From contig CAWBGY010000006.1 of the NCBI GenBank assembly GCA_963788505.1, positions 310,001-374,000 of the forward strand: DNA of 64,000 nt. Reading direction: 5' to 3'. The notes below the pieces were generated by a model. It made no database searches, had not been told where the DNA came from, and saw nothing but the letters and a program-made list of their open reading frames with translations. This document shows, in pieces, positions 50,154 through 57,570 of the stretch; within the stretch, counting starts at the first letter, position 1; the number at the start of each line of letters is the position of its first letter. The position numbers were made by a program, and so were the translations under genes. This stretch comes from JAIQFF01 sp963788505 (lineage in GTDB: Bacteria > Acidobacteriota > Terriglobia > Terriglobales > Acidobacteriaceae).

Positions 50154-51143
50154 GTGGAGACTGTGCAAACAAAAACGCCGGGCTTCGTGCCGCGCCGCGG
50201 CCTTAGCGGCGGACATCGGCAGACGCTGGCCAGCTTCTTCCTCTCACGCCGAACGGCTCTGCCGCCCGCCGAGGCGCGCCTGATCGAAGTGGAGCCTGGC
50301 GTCCAGGTCCTCGCCCACTGCCACTGGCAGAGCGATCGGCAGAAGGCGCTCACGGTGATCATCGTGCACGGACTGGAGGGCTCAAGCGATTCCACCTACA
50401 TGCAGGGGATTGCCGCCAAGGGACTGGCCGCCGGCATGAATGTAGTCCGGCTGAATCAGCGCAACTGTGGCGGCACCGAAGCCCTGGCCCCAACTCTCTA
50501 CCATTCTGGCCGCTCGCAGGACATCGCCGCCGTGGCCCAAAACCTGATCGCGCAGGACCATATCTCGCGCTTTGCGCTGGCTGGTTTTTCCATGGGCGGC
50601 AATCTGGTGTTGAAATTGGCCGGCGAATGGGGAAATACGGGTCCCACTCAATTTCGCGCGGTGGCCGCGGTTTGTCCCGCGGTCAACCTCGCGGCCTCGG
50701 CCGATGCCCTGCACCTGCGCAGCAACCGTTTGTATGAGCAATACTTCTTGTGGAAGCTGAACCGGCGGCTGCGCACCAAGGCTCGCCTGTTCCCGGGCAT
50801 GTTCGACACTTCGCGCCTCCGTGGTATCCGCAGCCTGCGCGAGTTCGATGACCGCATCACCGCGTTCTATTGCGGCTTCGCCGGCGCCGATGACTATTAC
50901 GACCGCGCCGCCGCCGCCCACATGATCGACCGCATCGCAGTACCCACCTTCATTCTTAACGCGGCCAACGATCCGTTCATTCGCATCCTTCCGGAGAGCC
51001 GCCGGAAGATCCTGGACAATCCCCACATCACGTTCCTCGAAACCGAAGACGGCGGCCATTGCTCATACCTGGCCGCGGCCAACGGCAGTAGCGACGGCCG
51101 CTGGGCAGAAACCCAGGTCGTAGAATTCCTGCGCGCAATGTAG
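50154..51143 (+). CDS. YheT-like alpha/beta hydrolase
   Basis: 329 residues from GTG 50154. The UPF0017/YheT branch: FVPRRGLSGGHRQTLASFFL, IVHGLEGSSDSTYMQGIAAK, VRLNQRNCGGTEALAPTLYH, nucleophile Ser in FSMGGNLVLKLAGEWG, and catalytic Asp in LNAANDPFIRILPES, His in GGHCSYLA. Cytoplasmic hydrolase of unknown substrate, perhaps short acyl or lipid esters. Next the TPM gene follows after 157 bases containing a palindromic repeat, so a separate transcript is likely. Confidence 0.88.
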   Translation: METVQTKTPGFVPRRGLSGGHRQTLASFFLSRRTALPPAEARLIEVEPGVQVLAHCHWQSDRQKALTVIIVHGLEGSSDSTYMQGIAAKGLAAGMNVVRLNQRNCGGTEALAPTLYHSGRSQDIAAVAQNLIAQDHISRFALAGFSMGGNLVLKLAGEWGNTGPTQFRAVAAVCPAVNLAASADALHLRSNRLYEQYFLWKLNRRLRTKARLFPGMFDTSRLRGIRSLREFDDRITAFYCGFAGADDYYDRAAAAHMIDRIAVPTFILNAANDPFIRILPESRRKILDNPHITFLETEDGGHCSYLAAANGSSDGRWAETQVVEFLRAM

Positions 51144-51299
51144 GCGCGAGCGTCCTCGCTCGTGCGGGTCGGACACTCTTGTCCGACCGCTTTTGATTTT
51201 CCCTTCTCACCGTCAAAAGTCAAAGGCCGTCGGACAAGAGTGTCCGACCCACACCGGTCGAGCAAAGCTCGACGCTCTTTCCTATACAATCACCGACGA
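51144..51299. repeat. Inverted-repeat element and hairpins between yheT-like and TPM genes
   Basis: GCGCGAGCGTCCTCGCTCGTGC (51144-51165) is a hairpin also found near 54120 and 60970. It is followed by GTCGGACACTCTTGTCCGAC (51168-51187), CGCTTTTGA, then TCAAAAG and GTCGGACAAGAGTGTCCGAC (51230-51249). Same arms as 17953-18092. Confidence 0.75.
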
Positions 51300-52064
51300 A
51301 TGAAGTTCGTGCAGTCGATACGCGTCGCCATCGTCCTGCTGGCGCTCCCGCTGCTGTTTTGGGCAGAGCCCGTCTCCCAACTGCAGCCCACCGACTACGT
51401 CAACGACTTCGCCCACGTTCTCGACCAGGCCACCATCGCGCAACTGGACAACATCTGCCAGCAGCTCGACCAGAAAGCGCACGCCCAGATTGCGGTCGTG
51501 ACGGTAAATTCCCTGGATGGTTCAGACATTGAGAGCTATGCCGTCGACCTCTACAAGAAGTGGGGAATCGGGAGCAAAGCCACGGACCATGGAGTCCTGA
51601 TCCTTCTGGCGGTGCAGGACCGGAAATACCGCATCGAAGTCGGCTACGGACTGGAGCCGATCCTGACCGATGGCAAGGTGGGAGGCTTTGGCCGCGAAGC
51701 CGTTCCCCTGCTCCGGCAGAATGACTACGGCGGCGCGGTATCGCTGATGACGTCGAGGGTAGCGGATGTCATCGCGCAGGATGCCGGCATCGAACTCACC
51801 GGGTCTCGTCCTCAAGTCTCCCCTCCGCCTCAGGAACCGGAGAATGGCCTTTCCTGGAAGCAGTTACTGATTCTGGGCGTGATTTTATTGGTTGTGCTGC
51901 TTACTCCGCTGCGCAAGGTCCTGTTCTGGATGCTCCTGTTCGGAATGGGAGGAGGCGGAGGCGGAGGCTACGGTGGTGGTGGAGGCTTCGGCGGTGGTGG
52001 CGGCGGTTTTGGAGGATTTGGCGGAGGCAGTTCCGGCGGCGGTGGCGCCAGCGGAAGCTGGTAA
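51300..52064 (+). CDS. TPM-domain membrane protein with glycine-rich tail
   Basis: About 254 residues from ATG 51300; the longer reading is repeat-derived. Signal peptide (1-22, ALPLLFWAEP). TPM domain about 30-165: YVNDFAHVLDQATIAQLDNI, AQIAVVTVNSLDGSDIESYA, DHGVLILLAVQDRKYRIEVG, YGLEPILTDGKVGGFGREAV. A membrane helix (LLILGVILLVVLLTPLRKVL) and a Gly-rich cytoplasmic tail follow. TPM proteins face the periplasm; the plant TLP18.3 form acts in photosystem repair, bacterial role unknown. A nucleotidyltransferase-like gene, lemA and an unknown follow on the same strand. Confidence 0.9.
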   Translation: MKFVQSIRVAIVLLALPLLFWAEPVSQLQPTDYVNDFAHVLDQATIAQLDNICQQLDQKAHAQIAVVTVNSLDGSDIESYAVDLYKKWGIGSKATDHGVLILLAVQDRKYRIEVGYGLEPILTDGKVGGFGREAVPLLRQNDYGGAVSLMTSRVADVIAQDAGIELTGSRPQVSPPPQEPENGLSWKQLLILGVILLVVLLTPLRKVLFWMLLFGMGGGGGGGYGGGGGFGGGGGGFGGFGGGSSGGGGASGSW

Positions 52065-52109
52065 TCGGGGAGAGTAGTTTTGTAGCGCTGGCCTTTTGTA
52101 GCGCCGGTG

Positions 52110-52160
52110 GTTCTGGCGGGGATCGAAGATGGACGGGCGGGACGCCCATCCTCCATACAG
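52110..52160. repeat. GATGGACGGGCGGGACGCCCATCC hairpin
   Basis: GATGGACGGGCGG/GACGCCCATCCTCC hairpin, a relative of the GACGGGCGAGGACGCCCGTCC motif at 59385-59410 and 54180-54205. It separates the TPM and nucleotidyltransferase genes. Confidence 0.6.
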
Positions 52161-52175
52161 GCGGGAGGTTTCGGA

Positions 52176-52901
52176 ATGGTCGCAGAAAAACAGCTCGACG
52201 AATTCGTCAGCCGCATAAAACAAGCCGCGGGTGAGAACCTTCAGAGCGTCATTCTCTACGGTTCGGCCGCGACCGGGGAATTCCAGACCGATTTCTCCAA
52301 TTTGAACCTGCTCTGCCTGCTGCGCGAAACTTCGTTCGCCAAGCTTTCCGCCATCGGTCCGGTGGTGGAGTGGTGGCATCGCCAGAAGCACCCCGCGCCG
52401 CTGGTCATGACCCGGGAAGAACTGGAGCATTCCACGGACGTGTTCTCCATTGAGTTCCTGGATATGCAGCATCACCACCGCGTGCTTTTTGGCGACGAAG
52501 TGCTGGGCCCGCTGCAAATCCCCATGCATCATCACCGGGCCCAGCTGGAATATGAACTGCGCGAGAAACTCATCCTGCTGCGGCAACGGTTGCTGGAAGC
52601 CGGCGACAACGACCGCGCCCTCTGGCAACTGCTGCTGGGCTCGGTATCGGCATTCGCCACCCTGTTCCGCCACGCCCTGCTGGCCCTGGGCGATGCCGCT
52701 CCTCATTCCAAGCGCGAGGCCATCCAGATTCTTGCCACCCGCATTCCATTCGAGCCCTCGGCGTTCCTGCAATTGCTGGACATCCGCGACCGCAAGTCGA
52801 ACCGCAAACAGTTCGATGCCAAAGACATTTTCGCCCGCTATCTGGCGGCGGTGCAGCACGTGACCGCCGCAGTCGATACAATGCTGGATAAAGATAAATG
52901 A
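52176..52901 (+). CDS. Nucleotidyltransferase-fold protein with altered catalytic residues
   Basis: About 241 residues from ATG 52176, supported by GGGAGG upstream; the ORF before it is repeat-derived. The polymerase-beta-like N-terminus has the strand and P-loop LQSVILYGSAATGEFQTDFS. In active enzymes the GS motif is followed by an Asp-x-Asp; here the tract reads SNLNLL, with both aspartates replaced by Asn. The C-terminal half is helical (ALWQLLLGSVSAFATLFRHA). It may bind nucleotide without transferring it, or serve as an antitoxin-like or regulatory partner. Between TPM and lemA in a likely operon. Confidence 0.75.
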   Translation: MVAEKQLDEFVSRIKQAAGENLQSVILYGSAATGEFQTDFSNLNLLCLLRETSFAKLSAIGPVVEWWHRQKHPAPLVMTREELEHSTDVFSIEFLDMQHHHRVLFGDEVLGPLQIPMHHHRAQLEYELREKLILLRQRLLEAGDNDRALWQLLLGSVSAFATLFRHALLALGDAAPHSKREAIQILATRIPFEPSAFLQLLDIRDRKSNRKQFDAKDIFARYLAAVQHVTAAVDTMLDKDK

Positions 52902-52919
52902 CGCACTCGGGAGGGAAGC

Positions 52920-53537
52920 ATGGTCAAAGTTTTAATCGTAATCGCTATTCTGGCACTGCTGGCTTTTGTCGCCTTCGGACAATACGTGAGTGTCCGCAAC
53001 ACGCTGGTGACCAAGAACGAGGCAGTGAAGGCGTCATGGTCGCAGGTGGACGTCGTGCTGCAACGCCGCGCTGACCTGATTCCCAATCTGGTCGCCACCG
53101 TGAAAGGCATCGCGCAACAGGAGCAGACCGTGTTTGGCGACATCGCCAAGGCCCGCTCAGCTTTGCTCTCCGCCGGCACTCCCGCGGGCAAGATTGCCGC
53201 CAACGGGCAACTGGACGGCGCCCTGGGCCGACTGCTGGCGATCGCGGAGAACTATCCCCAGCTTAAGTCGAATGAAAATTTCCTGCGCCTGCAGGACGAA
53301 CTGGCCGGCACCGAAAACCGAATTGCGGTCGAACGCAAGCGCTACAACGATACCCTGCAGGACTACAACACTTACATCCAGCAATTCCCCAACAACATTT
53401 TTGCCGGCTGGGCAGGTTTCAAGCCCAACGACGCCTATTTTGCCGCGTCGGAAGGATCGCGCCAGGTGCCGACGGTGAACTTCACGCCGCCCGCCGCCGC
53501 GCCATCGGCCACGCCGCAGCCCGCTCCCGCGCACTAG
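52920..53537 (+). CDS. lemA: LemA family protein (second copy)
   Basis: 205 residues with membrane anchor (KVLIVIAILALLAFVAFGQY) and LemA helical domain (VKASWSQVDVVLQRRADLIP, NLVATVKGIAQQEQTVFGDI, RLLAIAENYPQLKSNENFLR, FAGWAGFKPNDAYFAASEGS). Shine-Dalgarno GGGAGGGAAGC immediately upstream. A Pro/Ala-rich tail follows. It starts 18 bases after the nucleotidyltransferase-like gene, with the unknown gene 53539 following after one base. Similar to the other lemA at 8056 but with different partners. Confidence 0.93.
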   Translation: MVKVLIVIAILALLAFVAFGQYVSVRNTLVTKNEAVKASWSQVDVVLQRRADLIPNLVATVKGIAQQEQTVFGDIAKARSALLSAGTPAGKIAANGQLDGALGRLLAIAENYPQLKSNENFLRLQDELAGTENRIAVERKRYNDTLQDYNTYIQQFPNNIFAGWAGFKPNDAYFAASEGSRQVPTVNFTPPAAAPSATPQPAPAH

Positions 53538-53538
53538 C

Positions 53539-54105
53539 GTGGAAGCGGACTTCGCAGTCGAACTAGGAGCTGACGACGAAACCCTGGAACTACCCTGGGC
53601 CGCCGCCGATGGCGGCCCGCGCTATTACGATCTGAAGCGCCAGCCTGAACTTCTGCTCAACCTCGAAGAGGCAACCCGGGTACCCGAGTTGGGCGAATTT
53701 CTTGCTGTCGTGAACTCGCCGGCCGGCCTTCTGGAGACCGCGAAATGTGACACCTGGGCGAGCACGGAGATCAATCCCGAAGAGGAGATCTTCGGGGCCG
53801 CGTGCAAATTCGGCTCCTATGTTGACGTCCTGTTTTCGCGGGAAGCCTCACGCTGTTCTTTCGCGGAACATGAACAATTCGCCAAACGGATTACACAACT
53901 TCTGAAGCGCGTCCCCGAAATTCCCGCGGCCGCCGAATTGCTGGTCCGGCGCTGTTTTTACCGCACAGGCGACGAGACTCGCGACGGCTTCTACATCACG
54001 CTCTATCTCTTCGGCTACGGAGACGACGAGCCGCAAGCCCGCCAGCGCTGGGCGATCGCGCTGAAGCTGGTAGAGAATGCCATCCGCCAAGTGTTGTTGA
54101 TGTAG
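53539..54105 (+). CDS. Protein of unknown function, tightly coupled to lemA
   Basis: 188 residues from GTG 53539, one base after the lemA stop, so probably translationally coupled. Acidic N-terminus (FAVELGADDETLELPWAAAD), then an alpha/beta region (YYDLKRQPELLLNLEEATRV, SREASRCSFAEHEQFAKRIT) and a conserved-looking YITLYLFGYGDDEPQARQRW. No family recognised. No signal peptide or membrane helix. Fixed gene order with lemA suggests a shared pathway. Confidence 0.65.
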   Translation: MEADFAVELGADDETLELPWAAADGGPRYYDLKRQPELLLNLEEATRVPELGEFLAVVNSPAGLLETAKCDTWASTEINPEEEIFGAACKFGSYVDVLFSREASRCSFAEHEQFAKRITQLLKRVPEIPAAAELLVRRCFYRTGDETRDGFYITLYLFGYGDDEPQARQRWAIALKLVENAIRQVLLM

Positions 54106-54117
54106 CCACGACCGTCA

Positions 54118-54205
54118 ATGTAGGCGCGAGCGTCCCGCTCGTGCGGGAATTGTCACTGGCCTGCCAGGCTCTCCGCGGAGACGGGCGAGGACGCTCGTCC
54201 TCCAT
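54118..54205. repeat. GCGCGAGCGTCCCGCTCGTGC and GACGGGCGAGGACGCTCGTCC hairpins
   Basis: Two adjacent palindromes. The second lies inside the 3' end of the DUF1624 gene and codes for its last residues (HGGRASSPVS). Confidence 0.6.
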
Positions 54206-55295
54206 GCAGACGACGTTCCTTCCACCGGATGCGCAAAATCGACAGCAGCAGCATGCCCAAAAAGATCGTCACCAGGCCCAGCGACGCTGCCCCAATTCCA
54301 ACCGCACGCTTGGGCAGAATGGAAAGCCGCCCATACACAAATTCAATGTGTACCCAATAGACCAGCAGGGAGGTCTGCCCTAGTTGGACCAGCGGACTGA
54401 AGCCCCGCTGGCCTGCGCCCCAGCGGCACCATGCGTAAATCACCGCCAGAATCGCCAGCAGCAGGCCCACGCGAATCAGAAAGAAGTTCGGGCTGGTATG
54501 CCAGAAGTCATAGACGGCATAAACTCGCCCGGGCCGGGCATCCATCCATCGTGCCAGATAGATCAGGCCCACGCCGCATGCGCCGGCCCCCGCGAACACC
54601 GCCGCTTCCCGCCGCCGGGCCCAATCGCTCAGCAGAAGAAACCCGAGGGCGAGACCGGCGAAGGCGAACGCCGTCCAGGGAAAGATGGGGAAAAGCCACG
54701 ACTGCGGCTGGCCCAGGTTATGCACGCCGTCGATATACGACTCGATCGGCCAAGGCAGCCATCGTGGGCGCCACGTGGTCCAGAGCAGCGGGGTCAGCAG
54801 GGAAATCAGCAGAGCGACTGCGCCCGCCGTTATCCCAAGAACCTGCCGCACACGGGAGGCCATGGCCAGCCTGAGCACGATCCAGCACACTCCACCCATC
54901 AGCATCATGGAGACGCCAATGGTATTCAGAATGTCCACCCGCAACAGGTCGCTCCAGGGGGACCAGCCCCAGGCCAGGACGTACTCCTGCAAACGGAACA
55001 GGAGCCCCAGCGCCAGAATTTCCGCGCCGCGCCAGATGGTCTTGTGGGCGATCGCATTCGGCGCCACCCCCTTCTGGCGCAGTTTGTCGGTCACCAGGGC
55101 GAAGGAAATTCCCGCCAGAAAGAGAAACAGCGGCGCCGGCAAGGTCCCACCCAGTTGGGACCACATGAAAAACGTGGTCTTCCGCGCCCCGGCACTCAGC
55201 CAGGAGTCATAGCAGTGAGTTTGAAACATCAGGACACAGGCCAGGCCGCGCATCCAGTCGATGTAGGCCAGACGATGTGTAGGGGAAGTGGGCAT
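54153..55295 (-). CDS. DUF1624-family (HGSNAT-like) membrane acyltransferase
   Basis: 380 residues with about nine membrane helices. The catalytic N-terminus holds RLAYIDWMRGLACVLMFQTH, where the His in the first helix is the acetyl carrier in human heparan acetyl-CoA:alpha-glucosaminide N-acetyltransferase. Other motifs: LPAPLFLFLAGISFALVTDK, VDILNTIGVSMMLMGG, FPIFPWTAFAFAGLALGFLL. It would move an acyl group across the membrane onto a sugar or similar acceptor. The C-terminal 20 residues come from a palindromic repeat and are probably dispensable. Confidence 0.85.
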   Translation of the reverse strand: MPTSPTHRLAYIDWMRGLACVLMFQTHCYDSWLSAGARKTTFFMWSQLGGTLPAPLFLFLAGISFALVTDKLRQKGVAPNAIAHKTIWRGAEILALGLLFRLQEYVLAWGWSPWSDLLRVDILNTIGVSMMLMGGVCWIVLRLAMASRVRQVLGITAGAVALLISLLTPLLWTTWRPRWLPWPIESYIDGVHNLGQPQSWLFPIFPWTAFAFAGLALGFLLLSDWARRREAAVFAGAGACGVGLIYLARWMDARPGRVYAVYDFWHTSPNFFLIRVGLLLAILAVIYAWCRWGAGQRGFSPLVQLGQTSLLVYWVHIEFVYGRLSILPKRAVGIGAASLGLVTIFLGMLLLSILRIRWKERRLHGGRASSPVSAESLAGQ

Positions 55296-55339
55296 GCAAC
55301 GCGAAAGTATAAGACACGAAGTTGTTTTTTAGATCACAT

Positions 55340-55543
55340 GTCATCCTGAGCGCAGTGATTGCTTCGCGTAGCGAAGCAATCTCGGAGTCGAAGGACCCCT
55401 GACAGCTACACGGGTTAATTAGGCTTGGCGGGTTTTCACAGACGCGAGGTCAGGGCGAGCACGACGGGGGACGTTCCCATAGGGGTCCTTCGACTCCACC
55501 TTTTCCATTCGCGAGCGAATGGAAATACTCCGCTCAGGATGAC
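55340..55543. repeat. 204-bp palindromic element, copy 2
   Basis: Ends GTCATCCTGAGCG (55340-55352) and CGCTCAGGATGAC (55531-55543). Inner hairpin GATTGCTTCGCGTAGCGAAG (55357-55376, continuing CAATC), then AGTCGAAGGACCCCTG; right side AGGGGTCCTTCGACT (55481-55495) and TTTCCATTCGCGAGCGAATG with GAAA. Same order of hairpins as copy 1, core unrelated. It fills most of the 312-base gap between DUF1624 and larE. Confidence 0.8.
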
Positions 55544-55607
55544 ACCCGCAGGGCTCGATTCGCTCGCAGAATTCGCGCTAACCCACCAACCGTCGTAAGA
55601 TATCTCT

Positions 55608-56450
55608 GTGCCGGACGAACCCAATCTCGCCTCCAAACGAGCCTTGCTCGATGAGCATCTTCGCAGCCTGGGTCGAACTCTGGTTGCTTACTCGGGCGGC
55701 GTAGATTCGGCCTTTCTGGCCTGGGCAGCCCACCAGACGCTGGGCGGCGACATGCTGGCGGTCATCGCCGACTCGCCCAGCCTGGCCCGCGCCCAACTGG
55801 CGGATGCCACCGCCTTTGCCGGAGAACAAGGCATCCCGCTGGAGATTATCGTGACCGGTGAACTCGACCGGCCGGAATACGCGCGCAATGACTCGTCCCG
55901 CTGCTTTCACTGCAAGGACGAACTGTTCACCTTGATGGAGGAGTTTCGCGGCCGGCGCGGTTTCGATTCCATCGCTTACGGGGTAAACCTGGACGACCAG
56001 GGCGATTTCCGTCCCGGCCAAAAGGCCGCCGAGCAGCACCGGGTCGCCGCCCCGCTGCGCCAGGCCGGACTCAGCAAGCGGGAGATCCGTGAACTCTCCC
56101 AGGCAGCCGGGCTGCGCGTATGGGACAAGCCTGCTTCCGCCTGCCTGTCTTCCCGCATCGAGTACGGACGCGAAGTCACGCGCGAGGCCCTGCGCGCCGT
56201 CGAACGCGGCGAGGACGCCCTCCATGCCCTCGGTTTTCGTCAGGTCCGCGTCCGTCATCATGGAGAGATTGTGCGCCTCGAAATCGCGCGGGAAGAACTG
56301 CCCCGCGCGCTCAGCCCGGAAATGGCCGCCGAATTTACCCGCATCTTCAAGGCTTTGGGGTTCAAGTTTGTGACTCTGGACCTGGAAGGCTTCCGCTCCG
56401 GCTCCATGAACGCTCTCCTGGCCGCTGAAGTCTTGACCCGTGGGCACTGA
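55608..56450 (+). CDS. larE: ATP-dependent sacrificial sulfur transferase LarE
   Basis: Donates its own cysteine sulfur to the pyridinium biscarboxylate of the nickel-pincer cofactor, being used up or recycled. 280 residues from GTG 55608: PP-loop SGGVDS (29-34), RCFHCKDELFTLMEEF, YGVNLDDQGDFRPGQKAA, and KPASACLSSRIEYGREVT with Cys179, corresponding to the sulfur-donating Cys176 of the Lactobacillus enzyme. C-terminal RPEYARNDSSR and RVRHHGEIVRLEIAREEL are typical. larB is 37 kb away at 18106; larC is not seen. Confidence 0.93.
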   Translation: MPDEPNLASKRALLDEHLRSLGRTLVAYSGGVDSAFLAWAAHQTLGGDMLAVIADSPSLARAQLADATAFAGEQGIPLEIIVTGELDRPEYARNDSSRCFHCKDELFTLMEEFRGRRGFDSIAYGVNLDDQGDFRPGQKAAEQHRVAAPLRQAGLSKREIRELSQAAGLRVWDKPASACLSSRIEYGREVTREALRAVERGEDALHALGFRQVRVRHHGEIVRLEIAREELPRALSPEMAAEFTRIFKALGFKFVTLDLEGFRSGSMNALLAAEVLTRGH

Positions 56451-56534
56451 TTTCATCCTCCAAAATGGCCCTTCCGCTCCCTCATTCGGCAATTGGCCTT
56501 CTCCACCGTGTGAGATAATCATGGCTAATCCTCA

Positions 56535-57488
56535 ATGTACAGGCGGTTTCTAGTGACGTTTCTGCGGCGTGCCACCCTTGTGCTTCTGCTCGTTTGTCTG
56601 GGCTGCGCGGCCCAGTCAACGCCTCCCGAGGTGGCTCGGCGGATCGAGCAACAAGTGCGCAGCTTCTACACCATTCCATCCGACGTAAAAGTCGTTCTGG
56701 GTCCGACCCGGCCCAGCGAGTTTCCGAATTACGATGCGCTGACCATCACCTTCGATGGCGGCGGGAAGAAGCAGACCTACGATTTCCTCCTGGCCAAGGA
56801 TGGCAAGACCCTGATCCGCATGACCAAGCTCGACCTGAGCAAGGATCCATTCGCCGAGATCATGAAAAAGATCGACGTCAACGGCCGTCCCACCCGCGGC
56901 AACAGCAAGGCCAAGGTGGTCGCGGTCAACTACGACGACTTCGAATGTCCCTTCTGCTCGCGCATGCACCAGATGCTGTTCCCTGACCTGCTGAAGGAGT
57001 ATGGCGACCGCGTCGTGTTCATCTATAAGGATTTCCCGCTGGCTGAGATCCATCCCTGGGCCACCCATGCCGCGGTGGACGCCAACTGCCTGGCGGCGCA
57101 AAACCAGGATGCGTATTGGGATTTCGCCGACTACATCCATGCCAACCAGAAAGAAGTGAGCTCCGAGAAAAGTCACGACGGCGAGTTCGCCGTGCTCGAT
57201 CGCCTGGCCGTGGCGCAGGGACAAAAGCACAATCTGGACGCGACCAAGCTCCAGGCTTGCATTAAAGCGCAGCAGGACGATAACGTGAAGGCTTCCGTCC
57301 ACGAGGGCGAAGCGCTGGGCGTGGAAGCCACCCCTACCATGTTCGTGAATGGAGAGAAGGTGGATGGAGCTCTGCCGATCAGCGAGCTTCGGACGATTCT
57401 GGATCGCGCCCTGGTACAGGCGGGCGAGACGCCGCCGGCGCATCCCGCCCCACCCCCGGACAAGGTGCCGCAGCCCGGGAGCAAATAA
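56535..57488 (+). CDS. Exported DsbA-like thioredoxin-fold protein
   Basis: 317 residues. Signal peptide about 1-27 with a possible lipobox (CLGC); whether lipid-modified is unsure. An N-terminal domain (30-120; YTIPSDVKVVLGPTRPSEFP) precedes a DsbA-family domain (about 125-300) with the redox pair CPFC (Cys138, Cys141), VVFIYKDFPLAEIHPWATHA and cis-Pro in EATPTMFVNG. Likely a periplasmic oxidase or isomerase of disulfide bonds. It ends with a Pro-rich tail. Next gene, a PpiC lipoprotein, follows after 82 bases on the same strand, fitting a periplasmic folding unit. Confidence 0.88.
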   Translation: MYRRFLVTFLRRATLVLLLVCLGCAAQSTPPEVARRIEQQVRSFYTIPSDVKVVLGPTRPSEFPNYDALTITFDGGGKKQTYDFLLAKDGKTLIRMTKLDLSKDPFAEIMKKIDVNGRPTRGNSKAKVVAVNYDDFECPFCSRMHQMLFPDLLKEYGDRVVFIYKDFPLAEIHPWATHAAVDANCLAAQNQDAYWDFADYIHANQKEVSSEKSHDGEFAVLDRLAVAQGQKHNLDATKLQACIKAQQDDNVKASVHEGEALGVEATPTMFVNGEKVDGALPISELRTILDRALVQAGETPPAHPAPPPDKVPQPGSK

Positions 57489-57570
57489 TCCAGCACTTAC
57501 CCGATGATGACTTGTGAATGATTGGCCGGGCCAAAATCAAAATACGGACCGGCAATGTGGAGGATCTGAT

